Positions 53,601 through 61,527 of a DNA stretch of 64,000 nucleotides are shown piece after piece. The notes beneath the pieces were generated by a model. The model saw only the letters and a program-made list of their open reading frames with translations, was not told the origin of the DNA and searched no databases. Numbering within the stretch: the stretch's first letter is position 1; each line of letters starts with the position of its first letter. Origin of the DNA: Clostridia bacterium (lineage in GTDB: Bacteria > Bacillota > Clostridia > Oscillospirales > CAG-272); the NCBI GenBank assembly GCA_017463125.1, contig JAFTPV010000003.1, positions 29,190 through 93,189 of the forward strand. The letters are read 5' to 3'. A program made the position numbers and the translations under genes.

Positions 53601-56600
53601 CACCCGCATCGGGAACTATTTCGGCATCAAATACCCAGCTATTACCGTCGGCATAGGTATAAGCATAGCTTACCCTGTCGCCCTGGGTTATCATAACGGC
53701 GTTCCAAGAAGCAGGAGCGCTGACTCTGACAGTAAGAGGATAATTATAGATTTCGTTATCCAGCTTGTCGGTGAGAGTAACGGTTACGGATTTTGCATCT
53801 CCGGTAACGCTTACCACAGCCCCCTCTGCCTCGCGCAGATAAAGTATCGCTTCCTCAAGGAATGCGTTCCATACCTTGCCTGACTCAACGTTCTCGGCGA
53901 TTGCGGCACAGATTTCGTCCATTTTAGCAAGAGTTGTTGCCTGGGTGTCGGCTGATGCCTCAGCACTCGTTTCAACTACTCTGTGAGCGAAGATTACCGC
54001 AAGCTTACCGCCTGCCGCCTCTGCAATGTCGTTAAGCGCAGAGCCGGTCCAGCCCTCTCCGATAGAACAGGAGCTTACATCAACCCAGTCTATCTCTCCG
54101 AAGGTGTTGGTTCTTCCATCGGAATCTCCCTCGTAATCTCTTGCGCCGATGTAATACTGCTCGACAAGATCGTACGCGAGCTTAAAGACCTCGTCCTTTC
54201 CGTACTGTGAAACACTAGATGAGAAGCCGGGATACGCATAAGTAAGAACTCTTTGTGTTGGGAAGAGATTGCGGAGTATAGTCTGCGAATCAACTATCTC
54301 CTTCTCCAGCGTTCCGTTTGCGTTATCAACGCCCCACCAGGTGTGAGTGTAGGAGTGGTTTGTAATATTCCATCTTCCTGTGTTTATGAGCTTTTTCCAA
54401 GAGTTTACATTTGAAGCCTTGGGTGCGCCTGTGCTGCTCACAACGTTGTTTACAACAAGCGCGACGTCCCCCTTAAGGCTGTATTTCTTGTAAAGGTAAT
54501 CAAGAAGGTTTGCGGAATCGATATCTCCGTCGTCGTGCATTATAACGACTATACCGTCAGCACCGCCCTTAACGTCTAAAATCTCTGCCTCGGGCTTATA
54601 CTCCTCGTCGGATGCGCCGGGATTGACTACGGGTGCGTCGGGGTCGCCCTCAACGTACGCCTTATCAACGTGAGTGTAAATGAGGTTATCAAAGTCGAGC
54701 TGTGCCTTGGTTTCTGCCTTAAAGAGATAAAGCATAAACTTATCCGTAGTAGAGGAATTATCGGTTCTCATCTCACCCTTGTAGGCACCGTTTACGTATA
54801 CCTTTACAATAGAGTAAGTAATACCCGCAGCGTTAGTCTTATACCAATACTGCTCAAGGCGGATATTGTTCCAAGTTCCCGAGGAAATATCGAGAGGAAC
54901 TACGGTGTTTTTACCGTTATAGGAATACGAGAGGTTAAGAGAGTCGCCGTTCTTTGAAACAACGATATCCTTACCGAAACGCCACTTCATAGGAGTTGCG
55001 GCAGAAAATCCGGAATATCTGAAATCAAACTCAACGACACTGGTTTTTCCATTCTTAAACTGATAGAATGCGTCGGTGAGTGCGTTTGTAAAGGTGATGT
55101 AATCCTCTGCTGCTGTGGGATTTTCCGTAACCTTACCGAAGCGGTAGTATTTATCCGTAACTGTTCCGTCCTCGCTTTGCTCGGTGATAAGCTCAGTATA
55201 AGCCGAGCCGTTATTATAGCCCATTGCGGGAAGCTTTACTTCCTCGGAGTCAAAGTCATAACGGGTTGTATTCTTCTTAAGTGTTGCATCGGTGTAATAT
55301 TTACCCGTTGCGTCGCCAAAGTCGGGAGGCGGAGGCGCGATGTATGCCACCTCATCGGTCGTCGTGCATACGTCGTCAAGTGACCAAGAAAGATTTTCTG
55401 ACTCACAACGGTACTCCATCATACATCTTGCAAGTGCGGTGTCCTTACCCGCAGAGCCGGACGTTCCGCCGTCACCTACATACTTGCCGTCGAGGTATAC
55501 CATACATATCTTATCGGTAGCAGCTACTGCGGAGTCGGTATAATACTCAAATCTCAGAGTGTACCACTTGCCTGCATCAAGCACTGCCAAAGGGTCACTG
55601 ACACCGTCAAGGCAGAGCTGACCCTTGCTGTTAGTATAAGCGAGCATATACCAGAATCTGCCGCTATTGTTATACATCGAGAACTTGGTGTGCCAGCTTC
55701 CTGCCGGAACGGTATCACCGCCGTTGAAGCGGACGCGCATCTCGTAGATATATCTCGAGCCGCCGCCCTCGAGAGTACGGAAGCTAAGCTTTGACTCTGC
55801 TTTGCTGCCGCTCTCAAGAATACTCTGTGTCGTCTTACCGAAGGTTACGAATTGATTTTCCTCTCCGTTCACTTCCTCTTTGTCAATATAAGCGTAAGCA
55901 TAACCCTTGTAAACCACGCCGTCCGGCTCGGTGTCAAGCTCTGTATAGTCTGTACTGTGGAACAAACCTTCAAGAGTGTCGCCGTTGAACTTTATCGATC
56001 CGCCGTATTCGGTGTTTGTCTTAATGTTAGGCTCCATTTTGTCAAGCTCGTCGAGGAACCTCTCAAAGTCGTAAGGAGTGCAGATGTCAACCTCGGCTTC
56101 GGTATAGCCAAGGGCTGAAAAAATTCTGGCCGGAACGGAAATTATAGAAATATAGGTCGCGTTTACGTCGCCCTCTCTCATACGGGAAACACAAACGGGC
56201 ATATTCTGTGACATTTCAGAAGAGAAATCAGGGGTAAATGAGAACGAGCCGTCACCCTTTAAGAAAGGAGCGTATTTCTCTGCCGCTATCAAAATGTACT
56301 TTGCGGCATTTTCGCGAAGATCTGCACGAATATCATCAGCAAGAGCACGTGTTTCATCGGTTGCGCCTGCCTTCTCGGATTTTAAGAGTCCGATAATGTT
56401 GCCGAGAGAGTACCATACGTTATAAACCCAGCAAACAGTGTGCGGGTCTTCCTTTGATTCAAGCACTGCTATACAAGTGTCTGCCGCTTCTTCAGAATGC
56501 TTAATTATTCTTCCCGCATCAGCATAGCAGGCGGAAATCTTAAGGAAGCCGTTTACCGCGTCGTCGTCACGCTTATCCGACCACATACCCGTTTCCTTGT

Positions 56601-57843
56601 TCTGAATATTATCAAAGAAATCAAGGCAAACGTCGGCAAGTCCCGCCTCTTTTATAAGAGTGAACTGCGCGGCAACTCTGTTACCGGAGGTGTAGGAGTC
56701 ATTCCAGTTTTGTTGATTAAGATAAGCGATAAACGCCTGCTCGTTTGCAAGATGTCCCGATGCGGTAGGCACAACCTTGGATACCGCAAAGACTCTCGAC
56801 TGACCGAGGCTTGACGTAAGAAGAGATGCCGCCGTAGCACCCGAGCTTACCGACGCATACATAGGCTTTGCACCGAAGATGCTTAAGATTCTTCTTGCGT
56901 TAGTAACGTCACGTCCAAGACGCTCGTCGGAGTATTCGTAATTTTCCCACTGGGGATGATAATACTTCTTATCCGTCGGGCTCTGCAAAGACTGAACCCA
57001 AGCGACTATATTTTCTCTCATTTCCTGAGGCAATTTCTCGCGAAGCTCGCTGTCGGCCGAAACCATTCCCGAGTACGCGAGGAAATCAAGCGCCTGGCGC
57101 GTGCTCTCAAGGTCGGGCGCAAAGGATATGGTATCTCTTGCCGAAACGGAATAGTAAAATCCGCCTGTTACGGGGTCGTAGAGGTTAGCGAGCCAGATAT
57201 ACGCCTTGTCGGAATAGAGCAAATATAGCTTTTTGAAGGCGTCGACGGTAGCCTTACCGTCGTAGCCCTTATCGTTTACGTATTTTTCGAGCGTCTGCCA
57301 CTGCTGCTCTCTGTATGCGGCGTCCTTGTCTTCATAATAATCAGCTAAAATGAAATTATTATTTACCAGAACGCCCTTTTCAAGCTCGATCTTACCGTCC
57401 TTAACGTTAAGGCAACGCTCTGCAAAATCAGCAATCGCCTCCTCTAAAAGACTGTCACGGCTATAAGCTATGGCAACGGAGGTTCCGTCCGTATAGATTA
57501 TATATCCGTCCTTATTCTGATCCATATAATAATCGAGATAACGGTATGCTGTCTCGGAAACTGCTCTGTCCGTTCTTCCGATAACCACCTCGTGCTCGGT
57601 GGCGCTATCCTTCACGGAGCGCATCTTGGGGCTGGTGCCGATAGCGTCGTACATCGTTGAGCGAAGCGTGCTTGAGAGCTTAATATCATCATTCTCGTAC
57701 ACTATGTATATGTCACTTCCCTTTGCCCAGAAAATGCCGTCTGCCGAAATGGGGTCGTCGTCATTTCCCCCGCCCGCCGTGCAGGCGCAAAGTGTCATAA
57801 TGCTCATCAAAATGACTAGTAATAAGGTATAAAGCTTTTTCAT
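50695..57843 (-). CDS. Giant surface lipoprotein: toroid, NodB deacetylase and six LamG-like modules (cassette 2)
   Basis: 2382 residues. Lipoprotein signal with Cys21 (TLCAC). In order: a GH20b-like domain (about 80-165, VVIGRTDRAV...YIIYTDGTSVAIAY); the toroid (180-600, GGFYYSVSARD, PDLEST, YYHPQW, GMWSDK, NGFLKI); LamG-like modules at 615-840 and 845-1065; a NodB-like deacetylase (1095-1345) with MHDDGD and NHSYTHTW (His1163, His1167) as metal ligands; then LamG-like modules at 1446-1640, 1655-1850, 1890-2110 and 2136-2375, with Pro/Asp-rich linkers before the last two. AAAGGAAAG precedes the start. It would sit on the cell surface and bind a polysaccharide through the LamG modules while deacetylating it. 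The last two modules are near copies of each other. Confidence 0.88.
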   Translation of the reverse strand: MKKLYTLLLVILMSIMTLCACTAGGGNDDDPISADGIFWAKGSDIYIVYENDDIKLSSTLRSTMYDAIGTSPKMRSVKDSATEHEVVIGRTDRAVSETAYRYLDYYMDQNKDGYIIYTDGTSVAIAYSRDSLLEEAIADFAERCLNVKDGKIELEKGVLVNNNFILADYYEDKDAAYREQQWQTLEKYVNDKGYDGKATVDAFKKLYLLYSDKAYIWLANLYDPVTGGFYYSVSARDTISFAPDLESTRQALDFLAYSGMVSADSELREKLPQEMRENIVAWVQSLQSPTDKKYYHPQWENYEYSDERLGRDVTNARRILSIFGAKPMYASVSSGATAASLLTSSLGQSRVFAVSKVVPTASGHLANEQAFIAYLNQQNWNDSYTSGNRVAAQFTLIKEAGLADVCLDFFDNIQNKETGMWSDKRDDDAVNGFLKISACYADAGRIIKHSEEAADTCIAVLESKEDPHTVCWVYNVWYSLGNIIGLLKSEKAGATDETRALADDIRADLRENAAKYILIAAEKYAPFLKGDGSFSFTPDFSSEMSQNMPVCVSRMREGDVNATYISIISVPARIFSALGYTEAEVDICTPYDFERFLDELDKMEPNIKTNTEYGGSIKFNGDTLEGLFHSTDYTELDTEPDGVVYKGYAYAYIDKEEVNGEENQFVTFGKTTQSILESGSKAESKLSFRTLEGGGSRYIYEMRVRFNGGDTVPAGSWHTKFSMYNNSGRFWYMLAYTNSKGQLCLDGVSDPLAVLDAGKWYTLRFEYYTDSAVAATDKICMVYLDGKYVGDGGTSGSAGKDTALARCMMEYRCESENLSWSLDDVCTTTDEVAYIAPPPPDFGDATGKYYTDATLKKNTTRYDFDSEEVKLPAMGYNNGSAYTELITEQSEDGTVTDKYYRFGKVTENPTAAEDYITFTNALTDAFYQFKNGKTSVVEFDFRYSGFSAATPMKWRFGKDIVVSKNGDSLNLSYSYNGKNTVVPLDISSGTWNNIRLEQYWYKTNAAGITYSIVKVYVNGAYKGEMRTDNSSTTDKFMLYLFKAETKAQLDFDNLIYTHVDKAYVEGDPDAPVVNPGASDEEYKPEAEILDVKGGADGIVVIMHDDGDIDSANLLDYLYKKYSLKGDVALVVNNVVSSTGAPKASNVNSWKKLINTGRWNITNHSYTHTWWGVDNANGTLEKEIVDSQTILRNLFPTQRVLTYAYPGFSSSVSQYGKDEVFKLAYDLVEQYYIGARDYEGDSDGRTNTFGEIDWVDVSSCSIGEGWTGSALNDIAEAAGGKLAVIFAHRVVETSAEASADTQATTLAKMDEICAAIAENVESGKVWNAFLEEAILYLREAEGAVVSVTGDAKSVTVTLTDKLDNEIYNYPLTVRVSAPASWNAVMITQGDRVSYAYTYADGNSWVFDAEIVPDAGEATIVPVLKADVPVVKATLPNEELIDVEFTVGDGVGKYYIDPSYAGDRYDYDSTATELPKHETNGGAYLNIKGGSLYFKNKSDTNEDSIRFNYALTDAHKGYTTKQTVMEFDFKFGNVSATTPFKLRVGGNDYALTMVKGYLSIGSISLGLAPNVWNNVRLESYAAADATYLKIFVNDVLRYDAKCATADTPEKMCLYLMSAEKSESAYVRMDNLFFGRYDAAYTAETPEVFDPETAVTDDATGDYYTNAEITDGTRIDYDTSDATPTVSGSDIPYVKAGSLEFARGERETYADSYIQYNVKSFTGIETPVMIFETDIKFVGFSAAPDANAGWIRLYSNSKEYSVYIKHDGDNMVLTVLGATGSVTLTEGEWHNIRFEIDYATNSVYIYVGGELAGTFANATATDRGGSRKILVYLCSAETTGAIYLDNLYYGVLEEGTFEKDNTGDDNEEPTDPETPIDPDTPTEPDTPEEIVSDATGDYYIAYENGKVTGKTWDYDTITTIPEGNTSYSGGYDKAATDDTRVATKTGSFAIASGALKFEDGDVEFNGDMIAKFGLSYPNDADSYTCTVFEFDFKIDQVYGSYPIQIKLGSNNNLTIWYQNGNLCIQNANKEYVALGTTVGKWSTIRFEAYYADATIKVYVGNEYVLDAPFAGEASKGKITPMIYLTAYERSRLSDANLWIDNVYVGHLALDFVAGEPDDNTGSDDSGTTEPDTPEEIVSDATGNYYIAYENGEVTGKTWDYDVITSIAADSISYSGGYSSKDVQDETTATKTGSFAIVDGALMFEDGAQEWGAAMTAKYWLAYPSDFANYENRCDIFEFDFKLAESFGTSPIQIKIANRTYTISYSKAYDSSYGTGFKLCMTATVTNEDGTTSTAVTPLGTSINAWSTIRFEHYYNENIAKVYVNNEFVLDCKASSGTQDQGTPMIYLTNNERCTGSNADLYVDNVFVGHHDKAYVAGDPNANTEQ
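51370..52211. repeat. Internal duplication of the terminal LamG-like module
   Basis: The 104-base stretches 51370-51473 and 52108-52211 differ at only 5 positions and lie 738 bases apart, at the boundary of successive modules of the giant lipoprotein. The modules between are more diverged, suggesting a recent duplication or gene conversion of the linker. Confidence 0.85.
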
Positions 57844-57887
57844 AAACTTTCTTTCCTTTCTTGATAGAATTTGCGAGTGGGTCCGTA

Positions 57888-59165
57888 TTATTTTTCGGAC
57901 TCGGGAATATTCAGCGCATCTATAAAGCGCTCAAGGTCGTGGTAGGTGTATATCGGCACGTAATATTCGGAAGCTCCGAGCGCCTGATAAATGTTGCGAG
58001 TAAGGCCCGAGGTACAGAGAACTGACGCGTTTACGTCGCTCTCGGGCATATCCTTAAGGCATACCCAAGCCTCCTGCGACTTGGAGGACGAGCAGGCTCT
58101 GTGATAGGAGAATGCGCCGTCTGCCTTTCTGAACACCTCTGTCTTTTTTCTCGCTGCGCCAACAGATGCGGGAGCGTTCTCTAGCATGAGCTTCATTATT
58201 TTGTCTGCGGTCTCATTATCGCCCGTACGGCGAAGAGATACTATTATATTCTGAAGAGCGTACCAGCAGTTGTAGAGGTGGCAGACGGTGGTTCCTACCT
58301 CGTCGGACTTCGTACACTCTATCGTGGTGAGTGCGGCGCGCTCTGCCATATTTATCGGGAGCTTGGCATCAATGTAGAAGGCGGTAATTTTAAGGAATCC
58401 GTTTACACCCGTGTGCATATCGGGCTTATCGCTCCAGTATCCTGTCGTCTCATTCTGATATTTATTGAGATATTCGGCGCAGACCTCGGCAAGACCTGCC
58501 GCGATTATCTGCCTGCCCTGCGCGGCTATCATATTGCCCGCGTAGTAGGAGTTGTTTACCCAGTCGAAGCTCTCAAGGTACTTTATAAAGTTTTCCTTTG
58601 AGGTAAGGTGCTCGGGCATGAGAGCCGCCTGCTCCTTTTTTTCATTTTTATCAGCCTTTGCAAGTGCGGCAAGGCGCTGGCTTGCGGTGGGGTATGGGAG
58701 AGTGAAATTAAGCTTTCTCGCCATATCGTCTGCCCACATAGCATCTCTGCCTCTGCGGGAGTTGACGATGTCCTTTCCCCACTGGGGATGGTATATGTAT
58801 CCGTCGTCCTTATCCTGAAGACTGCAAACAAAGGCGGAGAGCTTCTTTCTCATAGACTCGGGAAGCTCGTCACAGCTCTTCATCATACCCGAATTGAGCA
58901 TAAGGTTAAGCGCCTGGTTCGTGCTCTCTATATCGGGGAGGAACGGCTCGTTATCCCTTGCAGAATTGGAGTAATAAAATCCGCCCGTCTTGTGGTCATA
59001 AAGCTTTGCAAGCCATATAGGAAGCTCGTCTGAATAGAGCTTATATAGCTCGCGGAAGCCTGCGACAACGGCAGCTCCGTCGGTGCCTCTGGAGTTAAAA
59101 TGCTCTTCAAGAGCACGCCACTTGGGTGCAAGGTATTCTTCCTTCGTTAATTTTGCAGTGTTCAT
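57888..59165 (-). CDS. Cytosolic alpha/alpha-toroid protein (cassette 2)
   Basis: 425 residues, no signal peptide. It matches the toroid of the giant lipoprotein next to it and the cassette 1 toroids: GGFYYSNSARD, LPDIEST, DGYIYHPQWG, RRGRD, TGYWSDKPD, NGFLKITAFY and DGAFSY. The start at 59165 has GAGGAAAAAAC upstream. It begins 132 bases after the terminator that ends the secreted protein gene, so it may have its own weak promoter. A cytosolic copy beside a surface copy occurs in both cassettes, suggesting the same chemistry inside and outside the cell. Confidence 0.8.
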   Translation of the reverse strand: MNTAKLTKEEYLAPKWRALEEHFNSRGTDGAAVVAGFRELYKLYSDELPIWLAKLYDHKTGGFYYSNSARDNEPFLPDIESTNQALNLMLNSGMMKSCDELPESMRKKLSAFVCSLQDKDDGYIYHPQWGKDIVNSRRGRDAMWADDMARKLNFTLPYPTASQRLAALAKADKNEKKEQAALMPEHLTSKENFIKYLESFDWVNNSYYAGNMIAAQGRQIIAAGLAEVCAEYLNKYQNETTGYWSDKPDMHTGVNGFLKITAFYIDAKLPINMAERAALTTIECTKSDEVGTTVCHLYNCWYALQNIIVSLRRTGDNETADKIMKLMLENAPASVGAARKKTEVFRKADGAFSYHRACSSSKSQEAWVCLKDMPESDVNASVLCTSGLTRNIYQALGASEYYVPIYTYHDLERFIDALNIPESEK

Positions 59166-59296
59166 GGTTTTTTCCTCGTGTTTTATAGTTTTTTGCTTGT
59201 TTTTATTTATGTAATCCGCCGGGGCGGTTGATTTCAAATTTAAGTATGTTTATGTAAATAATTGTTATGAAAAGTGTGTTTTTGAGATTAAAATAT

Positions 59297-59323
59297 GCGC
59301 GGGCCTCGGGTAAAGACCCGCGC
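59297..59323 (-). terminator. GC-rich terminator of the secreted protein gene
   Basis: Stem GCGCGGG / CCCGCGC with a 13-base loop, followed leftward by ATATTTTAAT. The weak U-tract may permit read-through to the toroid gene. Confidence 0.6.
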
Positions 59324-59368
59324 AAACAAAATTTGCTGGATTTTATTGAAAAATTAAGTTTTTAAGAA

Positions 59369-60811
59369 TTATTCTGCGGGGGTTGCGTTAGGGTCGCCAG
59401 CAACGTAAGGGATTTCCTCGGCGGTGAAATGTCCTGTATAGACATTATCTACCCAAAGATTTGCGTCAGAAGCAGTCTTGCGCTCATTTGCAGAAAGTGT
59501 AATTCTAAATGAACCCGTTGTTTTGTATGCCCAATTTGTATCTAGCACAAATTCATTATTAATGTAAACTTTTGCTTTTCCTTCGTTCTTATACTGCTCA
59601 ATTCTTATATTTGCCCACGAACCGGGTTTAGCACCAAGAATTACCGCCGTACCTGACTCGTCAGGCATCGTAAGGTAGTACACACCGTCTATCTTTGTAT
59701 AGGAGATTGCTTTGTTTGTTTCGTGTATAAATATTTCTATAGGCGAAGAGCCATATACTTGGTCAATCTTAAAGTCAAATTCGATTATGGAGCAATTGTA
59801 AGTATCAGGATACGATTGCCAGAACTTAACATACATAGCACTAGAACTTACATCGCCATCATCATAGAGAAGAGAACCGTCGGTAATAGAAAGCGTACCG
59901 TCAGATGCATCTTTAGCACTAAGCTTGTCGGTACTTGTAATAACATCAAAGTCCCAATTAGTTCCTTTGGTAATAGTACCATTCTCTCTTGCAAGGAAAT
60001 ACTCACCTGTTGCATCGGTAAGCTCGGGGCCTGCGATGCAGCTTGCGGTTGCGGTGAACTTATCATCGGTTACGGTGATTTCTGTGCCTGCAAGGTCTGC
60101 AACCTCCCAGCCAAGACGGGTTTCGGTTCCTGCATAGGTGAGTTCAACCTCGCTGCCCTTGATAACGCATACTGCGTCAGCGCCGTTTACCTTAACGCCG
60201 TCAGCACCCTTTACGTAAACGTAGTTTTCGGGATAATCGTTTACATTTGCTTCGGGATAGCAGTCGAGGAACGCCTGAATCTTTGTTCCGTATGCGAGGG
60301 TTGCCTCACATGCGTCCTTGACTTTAAGCTCGTATTCGGAGGGCTCTGCCTTGGTTGCTATGTAGGTGAGCCACTCGAGGCAATATTCGGTTACACTATA
60401 GGTCTTTTCTGCGCTCTCGGTACCTGCTTCAGTAACAGCCTGTGCTACGAACTTGTGGGTAAAGCTCTTTGCATCAACGCCGGGAGTCATGAAGGCGCGG
60501 CAAACAACGTCGTTTCCTGCGCTATCCTGGAGAGTAACTTCTTCGCTCTCGGTGATAGTTACCTCTTTTGCATTACCTTCGCTATCTACGTATGAAACGT
60601 TAAGAGCTATCTTTTCGGGATTTGCTACGTTCTCATATTTTACTGCAAAATAGAGATGAGTCGTTCCTGCGTATTCGACTTTTTGAGAAACGATGGCAAC
60701 AGATTCTGCTGCCGTCTCACCCTCTGCGGACGCGGTAAAGCCTACTGCCATACCGATAACCATAGCAAGAGTGAGAGTTAGGAGGAAGATCTTAGTAAAT
60801 TTGGTTTTCAT
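59369..60811 (-). CDS. Secreted protein with LamG-like C-terminal module (cassette 2)
   Basis: 480 residues with a Sec signal (1-29, cleavage after ASA). Residues 35-260 match the central domain of the cassette 1 secreted protein (VSQKVEYAG..HLYFAV, YSVTEYCLEWL, LAYGTKIQAFL). Residues 266-475 are a LamG-like module nearly the same as the last two of the giant lipoprotein: TGEYFLARENGTI, EFDFKIDQVYGSSPI, LWVDNVYTGH. Both proteins end in YVAGDPNA plus a few residues. The start at 60811 has AAAGGTG upstream; a GTG nine bases earlier overlaps that site and is rejected. Preceded by the 44-residue peptide gene. Confidence 0.85.
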   Translation of the reverse strand: MKTKFTKIFLLTLTLAMVIGMAVGFTASAEGETAAESVAIVSQKVEYAGTTHLYFAVKYENVANPEKIALNVSYVDSEGNAKEVTITESEEVTLQDSAGNDVVCRAFMTPGVDAKSFTHKFVAQAVTEAGTESAEKTYSVTEYCLEWLTYIATKAEPSEYELKVKDACEATLAYGTKIQAFLDCYPEANVNDYPENYVYVKGADGVKVNGADAVCVIKGSEVELTYAGTETRLGWEVADLAGTEITVTDDKFTATASCIAGPELTDATGEYFLARENGTITKGTNWDFDVITSTDKLSAKDASDGTLSITDGSLLYDDGDVSSSAMYVKFWQSYPDTYNCSIIEFDFKIDQVYGSSPIEIFIHETNKAISYTKIDGVYYLTMPDESGTAVILGAKPGSWANIRIEQYKNEGKAKVYINNEFVLDTNWAYKTTGSFRITLSANERKTASDANLWVDNVYTGHFTAEEIPYVAGDPNATPAE

Positions 60812-60853
60812 TTTTTTCACCTTTCTTTAGTTTAGATTGATTGGACTTTTGTT

Positions 60854-60988
60854 TCACCAACCCATTGGTGTCCAAGCGCCGCCATTATCACCGCCGGTGT
60901 CAAAGTCGCCGGAGGAAGTAATAATGTCGGGACACTCGAACGATAGAATTTCGATTTTTGCTTCTTCGTAAGTGTCTTTCAACCTCAT
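60854..60988 (-). CDS. 44-residue mini-peptide (cassette 2)
   Basis: A short gene with AAAGGATTT before the ATG at 60988, ending 43 bases before the secreted protein start. The product begins MRLKDTYEEAKIEILSF, contains DIITSSGDFDTGG and ends GGAWTPMGW. It is the counterpart of the 42-residue peptide at 12168-12296, with shared YE....EI(L/I).....D(I/V)I.(T/S)S....WTP. There is one cysteine (ECPD) and no signal peptide. The function is unknown; position and pattern are conserved between the cassettes. Confidence 0.78.
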   Translation of the reverse strand: MRLKDTYEEAKIEILSFECPDIITSSGDFDTGGDNGGAWTPMGW

Positions 60989-61128
60989 ACGTAAATCCTT
61001 TCCGAATTTCTTTTTCAGAAACTCTAATTTTGTTTTTTATATCCAAAAGCGCAGGTGCTTATAGATAACTAAAATAAATTTTTCTCTGACAGGAGAGAAT
61101 TGTATTGTATACTGTTGTTCTGTCTTTT

Positions 61129-61158
61129 GGCAACTTCTTTCTCCTGAAAGAAGTTGCC
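61129..61158. repeat. 13-bp hairpin in the cassette 2 leader
   Basis: GGCAACTTCTTTC / GAAAGAAGTTGCC with a 4-base loop, then CCCGGGGGCG and TTTTTTT on the plus strand. It looks like an intrinsic terminator for plus-strand transcription although no plus-strand gene ends here; on the minus strand it is a stable stem in the peptide leader. Confidence 0.65.
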
Positions 61159-61223
61159 CCCGGGGGCGTTTTTTTGTTTTATTTTTGTACGCGTTTTTTT
61201 CTCTGTTTTTTCCTTGCACCTTA

Positions 61224-61253
61224 ATTATAGCACCAAGCACCCTTAAAAGTAAA
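61224..61253 (-). promoter_or_regulatory. Promoter of cassette 2
   Basis: Leftward TTTACT (61248-61253), 18 bases, TATAAT (61224-61229). Confidence 0.6.
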
Positions 61254-61300
61254 TGGATTTTTTAACTGACTTGCAGAAAAATGGTGGACTTTTTAACTGT
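61254..61300. promoter_or_regulatory. Paired TGGAYTTTTTAACTG elements upstream of the cassette 2 promoter
   Basis: TGGATTTTTTAACTGA (61254-61269) abuts the -35 box, and GTGGACTTTTTAACTGT (61284-61300) lies 30 bases further. They are direct repeats three helical turns apart, as expected for an activator site. Confidence 0.55.
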
Positions 61301-61474
61301 TTTTTGGATTTTTCAAGAATTTTTTCATCAAAAATAAGAAAAAACAAGTTTTTTAATAATAAAATTAAGCGTTGTGCGATGATTTTCATCAAAACAAAAA
61401 AAACGTTCATTTTTTGTGCAAGATATACAAAATATGATAACGTTTTTCTTTTTTGAAAGCTTCAAGGGCTAAGC

Positions 61475-61505
61475 AAAAGCCGAGTCAAAATCCGACTCGG
61501 CTTTT
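61475..61505 (-). terminator. Terminator of the Gfo/Idh gene
   Basis: Perfect 12-bp stem AAAAGCCGAGTC / GACTCGGCTTTT, 22 bases after the stop at 61528. Confidence 0.9.
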
Positions 61506-61527
61506 CCGTTTTTAGGTTAATTTTTCT

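Larger units (their letters stand above)
60989..61527. other. 539-base non-coding stretch before cassette 2
   Basis: Very AT-rich. It holds the leftward promoter (61224-61253), a long leader of about 230 bases with a 13-bp hairpin (61129-61158), two TGGAYTTTTTAACTG elements (61254-61300) and the terminator of the Gfo/Idh gene (61475-61505). The reading frames of 60-70 codons here have no ribosome binding site and biased composition; none is called. Confidence 0.7.

Noticed and set aside
57888-59165. Toroid proteins as GH88/GH105 unsaturated uronyl hydrolases
   Set aside because: Alpha/alpha barrel character is plausible but I cannot see the catalytic Asp pattern of those families, so no named family is assigned.
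59723-60595. 290-codon open frame on the plus strand opposite the cassette 2 secreted protein
   Set aside because: Antisense to a gene with signal peptide and recognised modules; Cys-rich shadow composition and no start signal.
61037-61456. 60-70-codon frames on either strand in the AT-rich region
   Set aside because: Lys/Phe/Asn-rich composition expected of random AT-rich DNA, overlap with promoter and hairpin, no binding sites.
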